In this document: one piece after another, positions 27,180-35,936 of the stretch
How the letters are laid out: each line of letters opens with the position of its first letter
How positions within the stretch are numbered: the stretch's first letter is position 1
Origin: Bdellovibrionales bacterium CG12_big_fil_rev_8_21_14_0_65_38_15
GTDB lineage: Bacteria; Bdellovibrionota; Bacteriovoracia; Bacteriovoracales; Bacteriovoracaceae
Direction of reading: 5' to 3'
Assembly: GCA_002787775.1 (NCBI GenBank)
Contig: PCUW01000050.1
Span: 50,774-114,773, forward strand
Length of the DNA stretch: 64,000 nt
Position numbers and translations under genes: made by a program
The notes under the pieces: model-generated
Told to the model about the DNA's origin: nothing
What the model saw: only the letters and a program-made list of their open reading frames with translations
Database searches by the model: none

Positions 27180-27611
27180 GTTATGGCAAAGTTTAATGGT
27201 GGAGTAGAGGCAGCGGCAAAGATGTTGGCAGGACTAAATCCTGCTGATCGTGCTCGTGTCCTGAGCGAGATTAAACAGCGTGATCCTGCCATGGCCGAGG
27301 CCATTAAAGAGTCCATGGTTACCTTTGAAGATCTTATTCATATTAGTGTTAAGCAGTTACAAGAGCTTCTTCGAGTTATTAAAATAAAAGACTTAGCCAT
27401 GGGGCTTAGAGTGGCAACGAAAGAGCTTCGTTCTCACTTTTATAACACGCTACCTAAGAGTATGTGCCAAGAGATAGACGAAGTCTTACTTGGTCCAGTG
27501 CAGCCGCTTGAGCGCGTCCTTGAGGCCCAAGAGGCCGTCATGAGCATCGTGAGAGATAAAGTTGATAAAGGCGAAATCTTTCTGTCATCTGCCGATGAAC
27601 CTATAGTTTAG
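27177..27611 (+). CDS. Small FliG-like protein (motor-switch C-terminal half)
   Basis: The 144 residues match the later part of the flagellar rotor protein FliG. GGVEAAAKMLAGLNP begins the protein, then AIKESMVTFEDL (FliG MFVFEDL), QELLRVIKIKDLAMGL, SHFYNTLPKSMCQEIDE (FliG NMSKRAA region), GPVQPLERVLEAQEAV and GEIFL. True FliG is about 330 residues, so this is a half-length paralogue rather than the rotor protein itself. The frame opens at 27156, but ATG 27177 fits the hairpin-bridged ribosome site; ATG 27183 is also possible. It is coupled to the HD-GYP-like gene. Confidence 0.65.
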   Translation: MVMAKFNGGVEAAAKMLAGLNPADRARVLSEIKQRDPAMAEAIKESMVTFEDLIHISVKQLQELLRVIKIKDLAMGLRVATKELRSHFYNTLPKSMCQEIDEVLLGPVQPLERVLEAQEAVMSIVRDKVDKGEIFLSSADEPIV

Positions 27612-27707
27612 AATTGCATAGTTTTAACTTATCCTATCTAAAAATTAGATTGGCATGATGTTGAATCCCTATTGGTCACGACAATAGAATGGGCGTACAA
27701 AGCGTTC

Positions 27708-28073
27708 ATGAAAACACTTATACTTATTTTTGTCCTTTTGATTTCTGCCAGCAGCTTCGCTAACTGTTCTTCTGCACTTACGAACCAGTACACTCAAGAC
27801 TCAGTTGCCTTCCAACTCAGCGAAGATGAAGTTGATTACGAAATTCCACGCGCTACAGTAGAATTTGCTAAACAGGCCGTAACTTCTTTACAGCAAAAAC
27901 TTGGCTGTAAGCTTGAAAAAATTGGTGAGCAGTTTGCTAATGCGAATTGTCAGGAAGTTGTTCCCGGTATCTCTTCATCTAATGTTTGTTATGTCGAAGG
28001 ACGCTCAGGCTACTTTTTAGTATCTGTTGATATGCTAGAGAACATTAATATCGTTTTTAATCGCTTTGATTAA
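27708..28073 (+). CDS. Small secreted protein of unknown function
   Basis: The ATG at 27708 gives 121 residues with a clear signal peptide (about 1-18, cleavage near SFANC). The open frame starts earlier, but that would put a polar stretch before the signal. Cysteines after cleavage (NCSSAL, GCKLEK, NCQEV, VCYVEG) probably form two disulfides. It resembles in layout the next gene (signal, short acidic mature domain, paired Cys), but no clear sequence match was seen. Function unknown. Confidence 0.6.
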   Translation: MKTLILIFVLLISASSFANCSSALTNQYTQDSVAFQLSEDEVDYEIPRATVEFAKQAVTSLQQKLGCKLEKIGEQFANANCQEVVPGISSSNVCYVEGRSGYFLVSVDMLENINIVFNRFD

Positions 28074-28158
28074 AAATTAGATAGGCTCCATACCATCTAG
28101 ATATTTAACGAAGTCCGAGTACTAAGGTACACAATAATCACATCGAACAGGGTCCGAA

Positions 28159-28602
28159 ATGAAAAACTGCCTCTCCATCATATTTGCATTGAATCTTCTG
28201 ATGATTGCCCCAGCGCAAGCCTCAGAAAGAGGTTTGGCGGCTAAGTCTCGGGCCCTATTCGAAGTTATCTCAGCGATTGAAGCGGCGCGATATGATCTGC
28301 CAGTTTCATACGAAGTACGCGAAAGTGAGCTTCCTTTAAAACCAGAAAACTGCAAAGAAGTCGACGCCGTTGACGTTGTTCTTGCTTTTGAAGATATGGT
28401 TTCTAGCTTTCAAGAAGTTTTTCCTGACGATGAACTTCCATATGAACAGGCCATTTCAGATTTCTCTGATATGGTTGGAAATAATGTTTATGTGCGCTGT
28501 GAAGCTTCTAATTCTGATATGCGCGATAATATGAAGGTTATCAGCTTTAAATCAGTTGATAGTTCTTTCAAGGTTTCATTTCTCCACCACCAATACAAAT
28601 AA
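28159..28602 (+). CDS. Small secreted protein of unknown function
   Basis: This 147-residue protein has a signal peptide (about 1-22, ending APAQAS). The mature acidic region holds two cysteines (ENCKEV and VRCEAS) and ends with a basic tail. No domain was recognised. ATG is preceded by GGGTCCGAA. It probably has its own promoter in the preceding 85 bases, where no strong match to consensus was found. Confidence 0.6.
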   Translation: MKNCLSIIFALNLLMIAPAQASERGLAAKSRALFEVISAIEAARYDLPVSYEVRESELPLKPENCKEVDAVDVVLAFEDMVSSFQEVFPDDELPYEQAISDFSDMVGNNVYVRCEASNSDMRDNMKVISFKSVDSSFKVSFLHHQYK

Positions 28603-28617
28603 TCTTTCTAGAATTCG

Positions 28618-28630
28618 GGGACAATTTGTC
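28618..28630. repeat. Short palindromes in the long leader before the DksA-like gene
   Basis: GGACAA-T-TTGTCC is a perfect 6+1+6 palindrome just after the 28602 stop. GGGTCA...TGACTCC follows about 6 bases later. They may be a weak terminator for the secreted-protein gene or operators for the DksA-like gene. The 240-base region 28603-28842 otherwise holds only the sigma54-like site listed next. Confidence 0.3.
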
Positions 28631-28693
28631 CAAGAGGGGTCATTGTGCTGACTCCCGATCATCTGTAACTCATTAATATTTCGAAATTAAATC

Positions 28694-28711
28694 TTGGCAT
28701 GATTCTCGCTT
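28694..28711 (+). promoter_or_regulatory. Candidate sigma54 promoter for the DksA-like gene
   Basis: TTGGCATGATTCTCGCTT has the invariant GG and GC separated by exactly ten bases, and matches TGGCA at the -24 element. The -12 element is TCGCT rather than TTGCW. It lies about 130 bases upstream of the chosen ATG, implying a long leader. Confidence 0.35.
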
Positions 28712-28842
28712 ATGTATTGTCATCGGATGCTTTCAAGGATTTGGAAAGCACAGACATGAAGTCTACGAGACTTTTAAGGATGAAAGTCAGCGATCACCGA
28801 AAAAATAATAAAAGGGCAGGAGCCCGAGTTTTTGGAGGAATC

Positions 28843-29289
28843 ATGGAAAAGAATCAATTAGAAAATTTCAAGTCACTTTTTGTTGAAATTAAAAATCACC
28901 ACGCTACAAATGCAATCGAGCTAGGAGCAGAGACAATCTGGTCAAGCAAAGGTGGAGATGACATTGATCTTGCTAGCCGTGAACGTGATCGTGAATTATT
29001 ATTAAAACTACAAGGGCGTAATCGCTTCTATATGAAGAAAGTCGATGAAGCTCTTTTTAGAATAGAAAATGGAACCTTTGGAGAGTGCTTTGAGTGTGGT
29101 TGCGATATCGAAGCAACAAGACTGGAAGCAAGACCTACAGCAACTCATTGTATTGGATGTAAAGAGGCCCAAGAAAGAGAAGAAGGGCATATCCCTTACA
29201 GCAGAAGATCTCATACTCACGGGCTTGAGATTGTGAATAATAATGTTGTGAGTTTTCCTAACAAATCAGATAACGCTCAAGCGATGTAG
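28843..29289 (+). CDS. DksA/TraR-type zinc-finger protein
   Basis: The start at ATG 28843 follows an excellent GGAGGA site; the open frame extends back to 28699 without support. The 148-residue product has an N-terminal coiled coil (about 1-75, with ELGAETIWSS and SRERDRELLLKL). The C-terminal C4 zinc finger has FGECFECGCDI and THCIGC. This is the DksA/TraR family, which inserts into the secondary channel of RNA polymerase. A strong terminator follows. Whether it is the housekeeping DksA or a paralogue cannot be told. Confidence 0.85.
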   Translation: MEKNQLENFKSLFVEIKNHHATNAIELGAETIWSSKGGDDIDLASRERDRELLLKLQGRNRFYMKKVDEALFRIENGTFGECFECGCDIEATRLEARPTATHCIGCKEAQEREEGHIPYSRRSHTHGLEIVNNNVVSFPNKSDNAQAM

Positions 29290-29319
29290 CAGACTTCTTT
29301 CCCCCAAACAAAGAAGGCT

Positions 29320-29365
29320 CCCATGACAAAATGTGCGAATTTTGTCATGGGTTTTTACTTTTTTA
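29320..29365 (+). terminator. Rho-independent terminator after the DksA-like gene
   Basis: A perfect 12-bp stem CCCATGACAAAA / TTTTGTCATGGG (29320-29331 and 29340-29351) with an 8-base loop is followed by a T-rich run. It lies 30 bases after the stop and runs up to the end of the convergent htpG gene. Confidence 0.92.
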
Positions 29366-31234
29366 GAGAGCTAGATTTGTTAATTCAGAAATCAATGTTT
29401 GAGACCTTGTAACAAAAAGATCACGTTGATCATTTTTAAGACCCTCAGAAGAAATTGAAGCCAGATCTTCTACATGTCTGCAGATTTTATCAACTAAATC
29501 ATTCTTATCGCCGCGCTCATGAAGCTTTAGGGCATTTTGAATCAGCGGATTTGATGGATTAATCACCAATGTCTTCTTAAGTGGGAAAGCGCTGTCATTA
29601 CCCATGCTTTGTGCCATCTTTTGAAAACGCTTCATTTGTTCATCAACTTTAAACCATGCAGGAGAGCCCTGTGACTTTAGTTTTTGAATTTCTACTTCCT
29701 GTTTATCTTTATCATCTGCATTAGCGTTTAGAACTTTCTCAAAGATTTCTTTAACTTTGATATCTTCAGGGCCTGTGGCCTCGCTGCCTAAAAGATCGGC
29801 GACGACTGAATCACTTGCCACAAATTGGAATGAATCTTCGCCTTGTTTTTTCATCTCAACATGCTGAGTGAAGTGAGGATCAATATGATCATCAGTTTCA
29901 ATTGTCTGAATGCCTTGCTCCAAGAGTTGTGATCTTAAAGAACGATCACCTTTTTCTTTTTCAAAGTATACGATTTGATCGCCCATTTTCTCTTTCATTT
30001 CGGCCGGAATATTTTCACGGTATTCAGTCAATGTATTAAATTTGCCTTCAGAGTTCTTAAAAACCACCATCGATCTCATGGCCTCATCAAATTTAGGATC
30101 TGAAATACATCCGTACTTGATAAACATGCCAATATCGCCCCAGATGGACTCATACTTTTCACGGTCATTTTTAAAGAGTTTTTTAAGCGCTTCAGCCACT
30201 TTCTTTGTGACGTAATTACTAATACGAGTGATGTTTGGATCACCTTGAAGTGATGATCTTGAAACGTTCAGTGGAATATCACTTGAATCAATCGCACCTT
30301 TTAACAATGACAAGAAATCAGGAATAACATTCTTAACATCATCAGAAACAAAGACTTGCTTGGCGTACAACCTAATATTGCGCTCATTCATTGGTCGCAT
30401 TGGATTAAGTTTTGGGAAGTATAAAATACCTTCAAGTGTAAAAGGGTGATCGACTTTTAGATGAATCCAAAACAATGGAGCTTGATCCATTGGAAACATA
30501 TTTTTGTAAAAGTTTAAATAGTCTTCGTCTTTAAGCTCACTTGGGTCACGACGCCAAAGAGGCTTTGTTTCATTAATAACCGTTGGCTCGTCGTCATTTT
30601 TTTCATTCACTTCGTTAACGGAAATGGGGTAAGGCATGAAGTCACAAAACTTTCTTAGAGTTTCATTGACTTTGAATTTATTTAAGAACTCTTGTGAGTC
30701 CTCTGCCAAATGAAGTGTAATTGATGTACCAACTTCAGTTTTATTAGATTCGCTAAAGGTATAAGTTGGATCGCCTAAGCAAGTCCATTTGGTTGGCTTC
30801 GCCCCATCTTTCATTGAAAGTGTTTCAACTTCAACTTTTGTTGAAACCATGAAGGCCGAATAAAAACCAAGACCAAATTTACCAATAATATCTTTTCCAG
30901 AGTCTGCACCCTGATCTTTCATATTTTTTACGAATTCTTCAGCTCCTGAAAAAGCCAGCTGTGCTAAGTATTTTTCAACTTCAGCTTCATCCATGCCTAG
31001 ACCATTATCAGTAATGGTTAATGTTTTAGCTTTTGGATCAACCGTGACTTTGATCGCGCCCTGAGGCATTTCTTTATTATCAAGTCTGGCGTGAGTTGAT
31101 CTTTTAGTAATGGCGTCAGTAGCATTGGCGACAAGTTCTCTTAGAAAAATGTCGTGTTCCGAATACAGCCATTTTTTAATGATAGGAAAAATATCTGCTG
31201 TTTGAACTGAAATATTGCCGGTACGTTCGCTCAT
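29363..31234 (-). CDS. htpG: Molecular chaperone HtpG (Hsp90)
   Basis: This 623-residue Hsp90 has the N-terminal ATPase motifs ELVANATDA, ITDNGLGMD and IGKFGLGFYSAFM. The middle domain has LYAKQVFVSDD and LPLNVSRSSLQ. A C-terminal dimerisation region follows. Length is usual for bacterial HtpG. The start is preceded by AAAGGAG. No CIRCE element or clear heat-shock promoter was seen in the 80 bases upstream. Confidence 0.97.
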   Translation of the reverse strand: MSERTGNISVQTADIFPIIKKWLYSEHDIFLRELVANATDAITKRSTHARLDNKEMPQGAIKVTVDPKAKTLTITDNGLGMDEAEVEKYLAQLAFSGAEEFVKNMKDQGADSGKDIIGKFGLGFYSAFMVSTKVEVETLSMKDGAKPTKWTCLGDPTYTFSESNKTEVGTSITLHLAEDSQEFLNKFKVNETLRKFCDFMPYPISVNEVNEKNDDEPTVINETKPLWRRDPSELKDEDYLNFYKNMFPMDQAPLFWIHLKVDHPFTLEGILYFPKLNPMRPMNERNIRLYAKQVFVSDDVKNVIPDFLSLLKGAIDSSDIPLNVSRSSLQGDPNITRISNYVTKKVAEALKKLFKNDREKYESIWGDIGMFIKYGCISDPKFDEAMRSMVVFKNSEGKFNTLTEYRENIPAEMKEKMGDQIVYFEKEKGDRSLRSQLLEQGIQTIETDDHIDPHFTQHVEMKKQGEDSFQFVASDSVVADLLGSEATGPEDIKVKEIFEKVLNANADDKDKQEVEIQKLKSQGSPAWFKVDEQMKRFQKMAQSMGNDSAFPLKKTLVINPSNPLIQNALKLHERGDKNDLVDKICRHVEDLASISSEGLKNDQRDLFVTRSQTLISELTNLAL

Positions 31235-31323
31235 TGAAAAACTCCTTTAAGATGCGGTGCTTCTACAAGATGGGCGCGAAAAGGCCAGTGTCAAGGTTAC
31301 AAAATTAAGTTAGAGTGCCTGGT

Positions 31324-31845
31324 ATGAGTAATAGAGCACAAGATATTGTTGTTATCACCACTGGTGGCACCATAGAAAAAACTTACGACGAATCCGATGG
31401 CTCATTGGCCAATCGCGAGTCCGTTATTAAGGCCCGCATCATGTCGCGTCTACGTTTGCCTTATACAGGACTTCAGGTTTTTTCAGTCATGAGTAAAGAC
31501 TCACTTTTTATGACTGATGATGATCGCTCGCTTTTGATTCAATTTATTAAGGCGCAGTTAGAAAAAAATATTCCCATTGTGATCCTTCACGGAACAGATA
31601 CGATGGCGATTTCGGCCGAGAGATGTTTTCAAGATATTAAAGACCCAAAAGTTCCCATTGTTTTTACGGGAGCGATGAAGCCACTTGGCTTTGAAGATTC
31701 TGATGCGCTTCAAAATGTGACCGAAGCACTTTTGGCCAGTAAACTTGTTTCTCCTGGCATTTATCTTTCATTTCACGGTCGAGTTTTTAAAGTTCCTGGT
31801 GTTAAGAAAAACAGAGATCGTGGAACTTTTGAGCAGGTTGAATAG
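31324..31845 (+). CDS. Short asparaginase-domain protein
   Basis: The ATG start gives 173 residues (GTG 31315 is also open). It contains the asparaginase signatures ITTGGTIEKTY (first catalytic Thr) and ILHGTDTM (second Thr-Asp region), and FTGAMKPLGF. It ends after the N-terminal domain, whereas L-asparaginases have about 330 residues. Stand-alone N-terminal asparaginase domains of this length occur in proteobacteria, so it is likely an intact small family member rather than a broken gene. Confidence 0.8.
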   Translation: MSNRAQDIVVITTGGTIEKTYDESDGSLANRESVIKARIMSRLRLPYTGLQVFSVMSKDSLFMTDDDRSLLIQFIKAQLEKNIPIVILHGTDTMAISAERCFQDIKDPKVPIVFTGAMKPLGFEDSDALQNVTEALLASKLVSPGIYLSFHGRVFKVPGVKKNRDRGTFEQVE

Positions 31846-31894
31846 TTTCAAACTTTGTCTAAACTAATCTCATCTACAATTAGCTGAGGTTTCT

Positions 31895-32290
31895 ATGAAT
31901 TGTCCTAAATGCCATGACAAAACTCTCGTTCAATTCTCCCATGAGGGCGTTGATTTTGATTTTTGTAGTGATGGTTGCAAAGGTATTTGGTGTGACAAAG
32001 GCGAGCTTGCGTACTATTTGGAGCTAACAAAAGATCTACCTTCCGAGCGAAAGCTTGAGCATGTCGGTAAAAAATCTCATTTATGTCCTAGCTGTCATAG
32101 TCAAATGTGGGCCGTTCCATATTTTTTAAGTAAGCCTTCACCAGACATTGATGTTTGCAGTGGATGTAAGGGGATTTGGCTCGATTTCAAAGAGCTAGGT
32201 GAGCTGCAAAAGATTGCCATGAACCTAGAGGTCGAGGGCAAGTTGAGTAGAACTCTCAAGCAGATAGAGCAGTGGTCTAAGCTCAAATAA
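31895..32290 (+). CDS. Double zf-TFIIB zinc-ribbon protein
   Basis: The 131 residues hold two copies of the zf-TFIIB-type ribbon. The first is CPKC...DFCSDGCKGIWCDKGEL (about 3-45) and the second CPSCH...DVCSGCKGIWLDFKEL (about 64-106). Each has four cysteines and the GIW.D.GEL finish. Such proteins are small cytosolic zinc binders of unclear role. An ATG follows GAGG. Confidence 0.75.
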   Translation: MNCPKCHDKTLVQFSHEGVDFDFCSDGCKGIWCDKGELAYYLELTKDLPSERKLEHVGKKSHLCPSCHSQMWAVPYFLSKPSPDIDVCSGCKGIWLDFKELGELQKIAMNLEVEGKLSRTLKQIEQWSKLK

Positions 32291-32498
32291 TCCTTCTTAA
32301 GGATTTAGCCAATAACTTTTGGCTTTAAATGTTGACATCAAATTTTATTTAAACCTGTCGTTTCGCCTTAACTGTCTGAAATTATTGAATTTAATTATAG
32401 CTACTCAGATTCCTGGTGGTAGATATATTTTCCCTGTCATAATGAAGAAAGCTCTGAACTTCTAAGAAGTTAGGGATTATGTCCGATAAGGTAGAGGC

Positions 32499-34370
32499 AT
32501 GGTGAAGTTTAAAAGTGTAACTACCATTTTCGTTTTCTTATCACTCATCCTTTCAGGTTGTATGCCTGAAACTGCGCGTACAACAAGAAAAGCTAATGTT
32601 GGTGGAAGTTCAACCACTGGTGATGGTGGAAATCAAACAGGCCCAGGCGCTGGCCCAGGTGACAGCACTCTTGATGATAGCTTACTTGATACCATTACAG
32701 ATTCAGGAAAGGTTGAGCTTCGACATATTATCGATCCCGAAAGTGGAAACTATAAAACGAAAGTCACTATTCCAAAAAATTATAACGGCTACTTATTCCT
32801 TTCAGGTCTAAACGTTACTTCACTTTCAAATCGTTTGATCAAAGTACGTTTTAAATTTGGTCGTGAACTTGAACCTGTCACAATCCCAGCAGTAGTCACT
32901 CGAGGCGAGGGGATTAATCCTTCAACAGATATTGAAGTACTAGCTTTAAATCTTAGCAATAGACCATTTGAAAATATTCGTTTGATCTATGATCTTTATG
33001 ATTACAATAATTATTACGACACAACTGATGCGGCCGAAACAGTCGAGCCAACTCAAGACGCTTTAAACGGTGGCTTATTTTGTCGTGGTTTAAAAATTGA
33101 GCATGATCCAACTTTTAATTTAACAGCTTCAAATACGGCTTGTGATACAGCAGGTGAGACCTGTCAGTATGCGTATGCCAAAATTCTTGATGGGGGCTTG
33201 GTTAATAACAATACTAATATTCGTATTAACCCAAAAGAGCCACAAATTGATACTCTAGGTGGGGGATATAGTCTTCTTACTCAAACTGAAAAACTAAAAA
33301 GATGTCTTCCTGACAATGCAGATGCGACTCAACTTTCTTCAGTTCTAGGTATTTCACCTGCACTTGGTGGAGTTATTTACGGCAATACTATTGTCACTGA
33401 TCATCAATACCAAGGTCCATTTAGAGTTTTAGCGCAGTCAACTTGGCAGATCTCTGGTGGAGCTCTTTTTTCTGCAGTGAATGCGACAACCAAAGCTAGT
33501 GGTATTTTTCAGTCGGCATTTACGGCTGGTGTTGCGGCCCAAGGGTATAATAGTTTTTTATTTCCAAGAGCAACTCAAATGAGTCTTCAATCAGGTGTTG
33601 AGCATTTTTCATCAACCTTACCTTTTGAAGCTAGAACTTTAGTTAATGGTGGACTAGCTGCTTCTGGAGATTCAGATTGGATGGATGGCTGTAATAAGCG
33701 TGTATCAACTTATGATTCTTATGCAAACGAAACGATAGCCTCATGTAACGTCGTAGCGACGATAGAAATACTTGCCACTGATAATAGCGGTCAAGATGTT
33801 GTCCTTAATACAACGTCGAAAGTGAAGCTTCAATTAAGTCGTGCTAGCACTAAAAATTATGACGGTAGAGAAATGCTTTATTCGTCACTTAATTCTTGTA
33901 CTAACTCAAGTGCCTGTGGTGGTGATGAGTGTTGTTTTAATAGTCGTTGTTGGTCTAAAGAAATTGTTTCACAATGTCTGGAAGATGTTGATGTGATTGG
34001 AAATCTAGCAACAGGTCAATCTTGTGCTTCAGATTATGAATGTTCATCATTTTGCTGTAATCAAAGTACAAATACATGTGCTGTTCACGTCAATACGACG
34101 GAACAAACAGTTCTATGTGGTAAGTCTCCAGGACAGGCTTGTGTGGCCAAAGAGTTCTGTCGAAAAGAAAATATTCCAACCTGCTTTAAAGTGAAAACCG
34201 GGATAACTCCAGAAGGTCAGCAGCTGTGTGCCCTTAGATGTTATAACGTTCCAACCTTTGGGGACTGTGTCAATTTAAGATGTGTGGCACCTATTCCTCC
34301 AACTCCTCCGGCATTTGATCCAGCAAATCCTAATTGCTCAGATGCGATTGATCCGCCAACAGGCTTCTAA
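32499..34370 (+). CDS. Large surface lipoprotein with Cys-rich C-terminus
   Basis: This 623-residue protein begins with a lipoprotein signal (lipobox LSGC, Cys21, followed by MPE). A Gly/Ser/Thr-rich linker spans about 35-60 and a long beta-rich region of unknown family about 65-460. The C-terminal 150 residues hold small cysteine-dense repeats such as CTNSSACGGDECCFNSRC and CASDYECSSFCCNQSTNTC, resembling disulfide-knot modules. The 208 bases upstream contain a small inverted repeat (AGCCAA/TTGGCT, about 32308-32325) but no clear promoter. The start of its mature part (CMP) matches the 1209-residue lipoprotein at 35937. Confidence 0.7.
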   Translation: MVKFKSVTTIFVFLSLILSGCMPETARTTRKANVGGSSTTGDGGNQTGPGAGPGDSTLDDSLLDTITDSGKVELRHIIDPESGNYKTKVTIPKNYNGYLFLSGLNVTSLSNRLIKVRFKFGRELEPVTIPAVVTRGEGINPSTDIEVLALNLSNRPFENIRLIYDLYDYNNYYDTTDAAETVEPTQDALNGGLFCRGLKIEHDPTFNLTASNTACDTAGETCQYAYAKILDGGLVNNNTNIRINPKEPQIDTLGGGYSLLTQTEKLKRCLPDNADATQLSSVLGISPALGGVIYGNTIVTDHQYQGPFRVLAQSTWQISGGALFSAVNATTKASGIFQSAFTAGVAAQGYNSFLFPRATQMSLQSGVEHFSSTLPFEARTLVNGGLAASGDSDWMDGCNKRVSTYDSYANETIASCNVVATIEILATDNSGQDVVLNTTSKVKLQLSRASTKNYDGREMLYSSLNSCTNSSACGGDECCFNSRCWSKEIVSQCLEDVDVIGNLATGQSCASDYECSSFCCNQSTNTCAVHVNTTEQTVLCGKSPGQACVAKEFCRKENIPTCFKVKTGITPEGQQLCALRCYNVPTFGDCVNLRCVAPIPPTPPAFDPANPNCSDAIDPPTGF

Positions 34371-34432
34371 GTATAAGAAATGACATAGGCTAGGGGTTTC
34401 TTTTAGTATTCTTTAAGGTACAATGCGCTTGT

Positions 34433-34744
34433 ATGTTTAAGCCACTTCTAGCGCTTCTATTAACCTTCTTTGCGTGGACGAGCCATAGTGCTTCTAAGCC
34501 ACTTTTTAGCCCGTCTGAGCTACAAAATATAGAGAAGTTAAAGCTTGATAGCAGAGTCTTTTTAGATCAAATCGTCGAACTCAAAAAACAAGATCAAAAC
34601 TATTTTAAGCATGTCTTGGAAAATACCTCGCGCGAAGACCTTGCGGCCCTAAAGAAATTTTTACCAAAAGTCTTAGACTTGATGGAAAAAAGTGAGGAAG
34701 CTGTTTGGATGAAAAATACCTTAGATAAATTAAGTAAAGAATAA
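34433..34744 (+). CDS. Small exported protein of unknown function
   Basis: This 103-residue protein has an N-terminal signal peptide (about 1-19, ending SHSAS) and a helical charged mature region. No domain was recognised. It ends 14 bases before the methylmalonyl-CoA epimerase gene, so the two may be co-transcribed. Confidence 0.55.
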   Translation: MFKPLLALLLTFFAWTSHSASKPLFSPSELQNIEKLKLDSRVFLDQIVELKKQDQNYFKHVLENTSREDLAALKKFLPKVLDLMEKSEEAVWMKNTLDKLSKE

Positions 34745-34758
34745 GTTAGGAAAAAAAA

Positions 34759-35190
34759 GTGAATGAAGAACTAAAATCCTATTTAAGCGACTGTCATCTC
34801 GATCATATTGCTATCGCTGTTGAAAACTTAGAAGCTTCTGTCAAAGTCTATGAAGCGCTAGGGCTTAAGTTTGAAGATTCAAGAGAGGTTGTTAAGGATC
34901 AAGCTGTTACAACCGCCTTTGCTGCTGTTGATGAAAAAGCTCATATTGAACTGCTTGAGCCTTATGGTGAAGATGGTCCCATTCATCAAAGCCTTAAAAA
35001 AAGAGGTCCAGGTCTTCATCATTTATGTTTTCGCGTCAAAGATGTTGAACAAAAAGCGACTCAACTTAGATCGGCAGGCTTTGTTCTGCTTTATGAAAAA
35101 TCAAAAATGGGAGCAGGTGGTTGTCTGGTTAATTTTATTCACCCCAAATCTACTGGTGGTGTCTTAGTCGAGATTTCTCAGAAGGTTTAA
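34759..35190 (+). CDS. mce: Methylmalonyl-CoA epimerase
   Basis: This 143-residue vicinal-oxygen-chelate protein interconverts (2R)- and (2S)-methylmalonyl-CoA in propionate and branched-chain catabolism. It has LDHIAIAVENLEASVKVYE at the start, IELLEPYGEDGPI, and PGLHHLCFRVKDV with the metal-binding His. It ends FIHPKSTGGVLVEI with the Glu ligand. Start is GTG with TTAGGAAAA upstream. The mutase is not in this window. Confidence 0.93.
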   Translation: MNEELKSYLSDCHLDHIAIAVENLEASVKVYEALGLKFEDSREVVKDQAVTTAFAAVDEKAHIELLEPYGEDGPIHQSLKKRGPGLHHLCFRVKDVEQKATQLRSAGFVLLYEKSKMGAGGCLVNFIHPKSTGGVLVEISQKV

Positions 35191-35193
35191 TTT

Positions 35194-35934
35194 ATGAATC
35201 AAATGCAAGTTCAAATGCCACCTCTATCTAAAACAAATAAATACCTCATGATTGCCACGGGGGTTCTTTTTTTACTAGAAAGTATTCTTGTAAAAACGAC
35301 AGGTGCTAGTCTTGCAACCTATTTGGGTGCTTCAGCGGCAGGCTTAAGTCATGGTTTTATTTTTCAGCTCGTGACTTATCCTTTAATTGAAAGACAATTA
35401 CTTGCAGTTATTTTTAATGGCCTGCTCTTATGGTTTTTGGGAAGCGAGTTGGAGTCCATGTGGGGGACAAAGCGCTATCTTCAATTTCTACTTTCAAGTG
35501 TTATTACAGCGGCTTTAGTTTATCTCTTGATTGGTTATTTCTTTTTATCTGAAACTTCTGTTTATTCGTTTCCATTAATCGGGATGCAGGGGATAGCAGC
35601 GTCTTTATGTGTCGCTTACGGCATTCTTTATCCCGATCGCACCTTCATGTTTATGATGATCTTTCCAATGAAAGCTAAGTGGTTTTGTGCGCTTCTTGTG
35701 GCAATGGAATTGTATACGGGCTTCTTTTCTCCAATGGGAGCTCTAGCATGGGGACATCTGGCTGCTATTGTTGGTGGTTTTGGTATGCTTTTGCAATTTA
35801 CTAAAAGCAAGAAGCAAAAAAAATCTAGTGGAAATTTTGCCTTTAAAATGGAAAAGAAAAAGGGCAAAGCACATTTAAGCTTAGTAGAAGAAGAAGAGGA
35901 CGATTCAAAACGTCCTCCAAAATATTGGCAATAA
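35194..35934 (+). CDS. Rhomboid-family pseudoprotease
   Basis: This 246-residue polytopic membrane protein has six hydrophobic helices and the rhomboid layout: WGTKRYLQFLL (GxxR-like), a catalytic-loop region and a His helix. The catalytic GxSG is GMQG (130-133), so Ser is replaced by Gln. The partner His188 (AWGHLAAIVGG) is kept. The usual HxxxN oxyanion motif is reduced to LLAVIFN. Proteolysis is therefore unlikely; inactive rhomboids act in membrane protein quality control. A Lys-rich then acidic cytosolic tail (about 205-246) follows. It lies 3 bases after mce. Confidence 0.72.
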   Translation: MNQMQVQMPPLSKTNKYLMIATGVLFLLESILVKTTGASLATYLGASAAGLSHGFIFQLVTYPLIERQLLAVIFNGLLLWFLGSELESMWGTKRYLQFLLSSVITAALVYLLIGYFFLSETSVYSFPLIGMQGIAASLCVAYGILYPDRTFMFMMIFPMKAKWFCALLVAMELYTGFFSPMGALAWGHLAAIVGGFGMLLQFTKSKKQKKSSGNFAFKMEKKKGKAHLSLVEEEEDDSKRPPKYWQ

Positions 35935-35936
35935 TA

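Noticed and set aside
28699..28842. 48-residue N-terminal extension of the DksA-like protein
   Set aside because: It lacks a ribosome site and overlaps the sigma54-like promoter. GGAGGA fits the ATG at 28843.
31324..31845. Asparaginase pseudogene (C-terminal half missing)
   Set aside because: Single-domain asparaginase proteins of this size are a known family, no remnant of the C-terminal domain follows the stop, and the frame ends cleanly before a spaced new gene.
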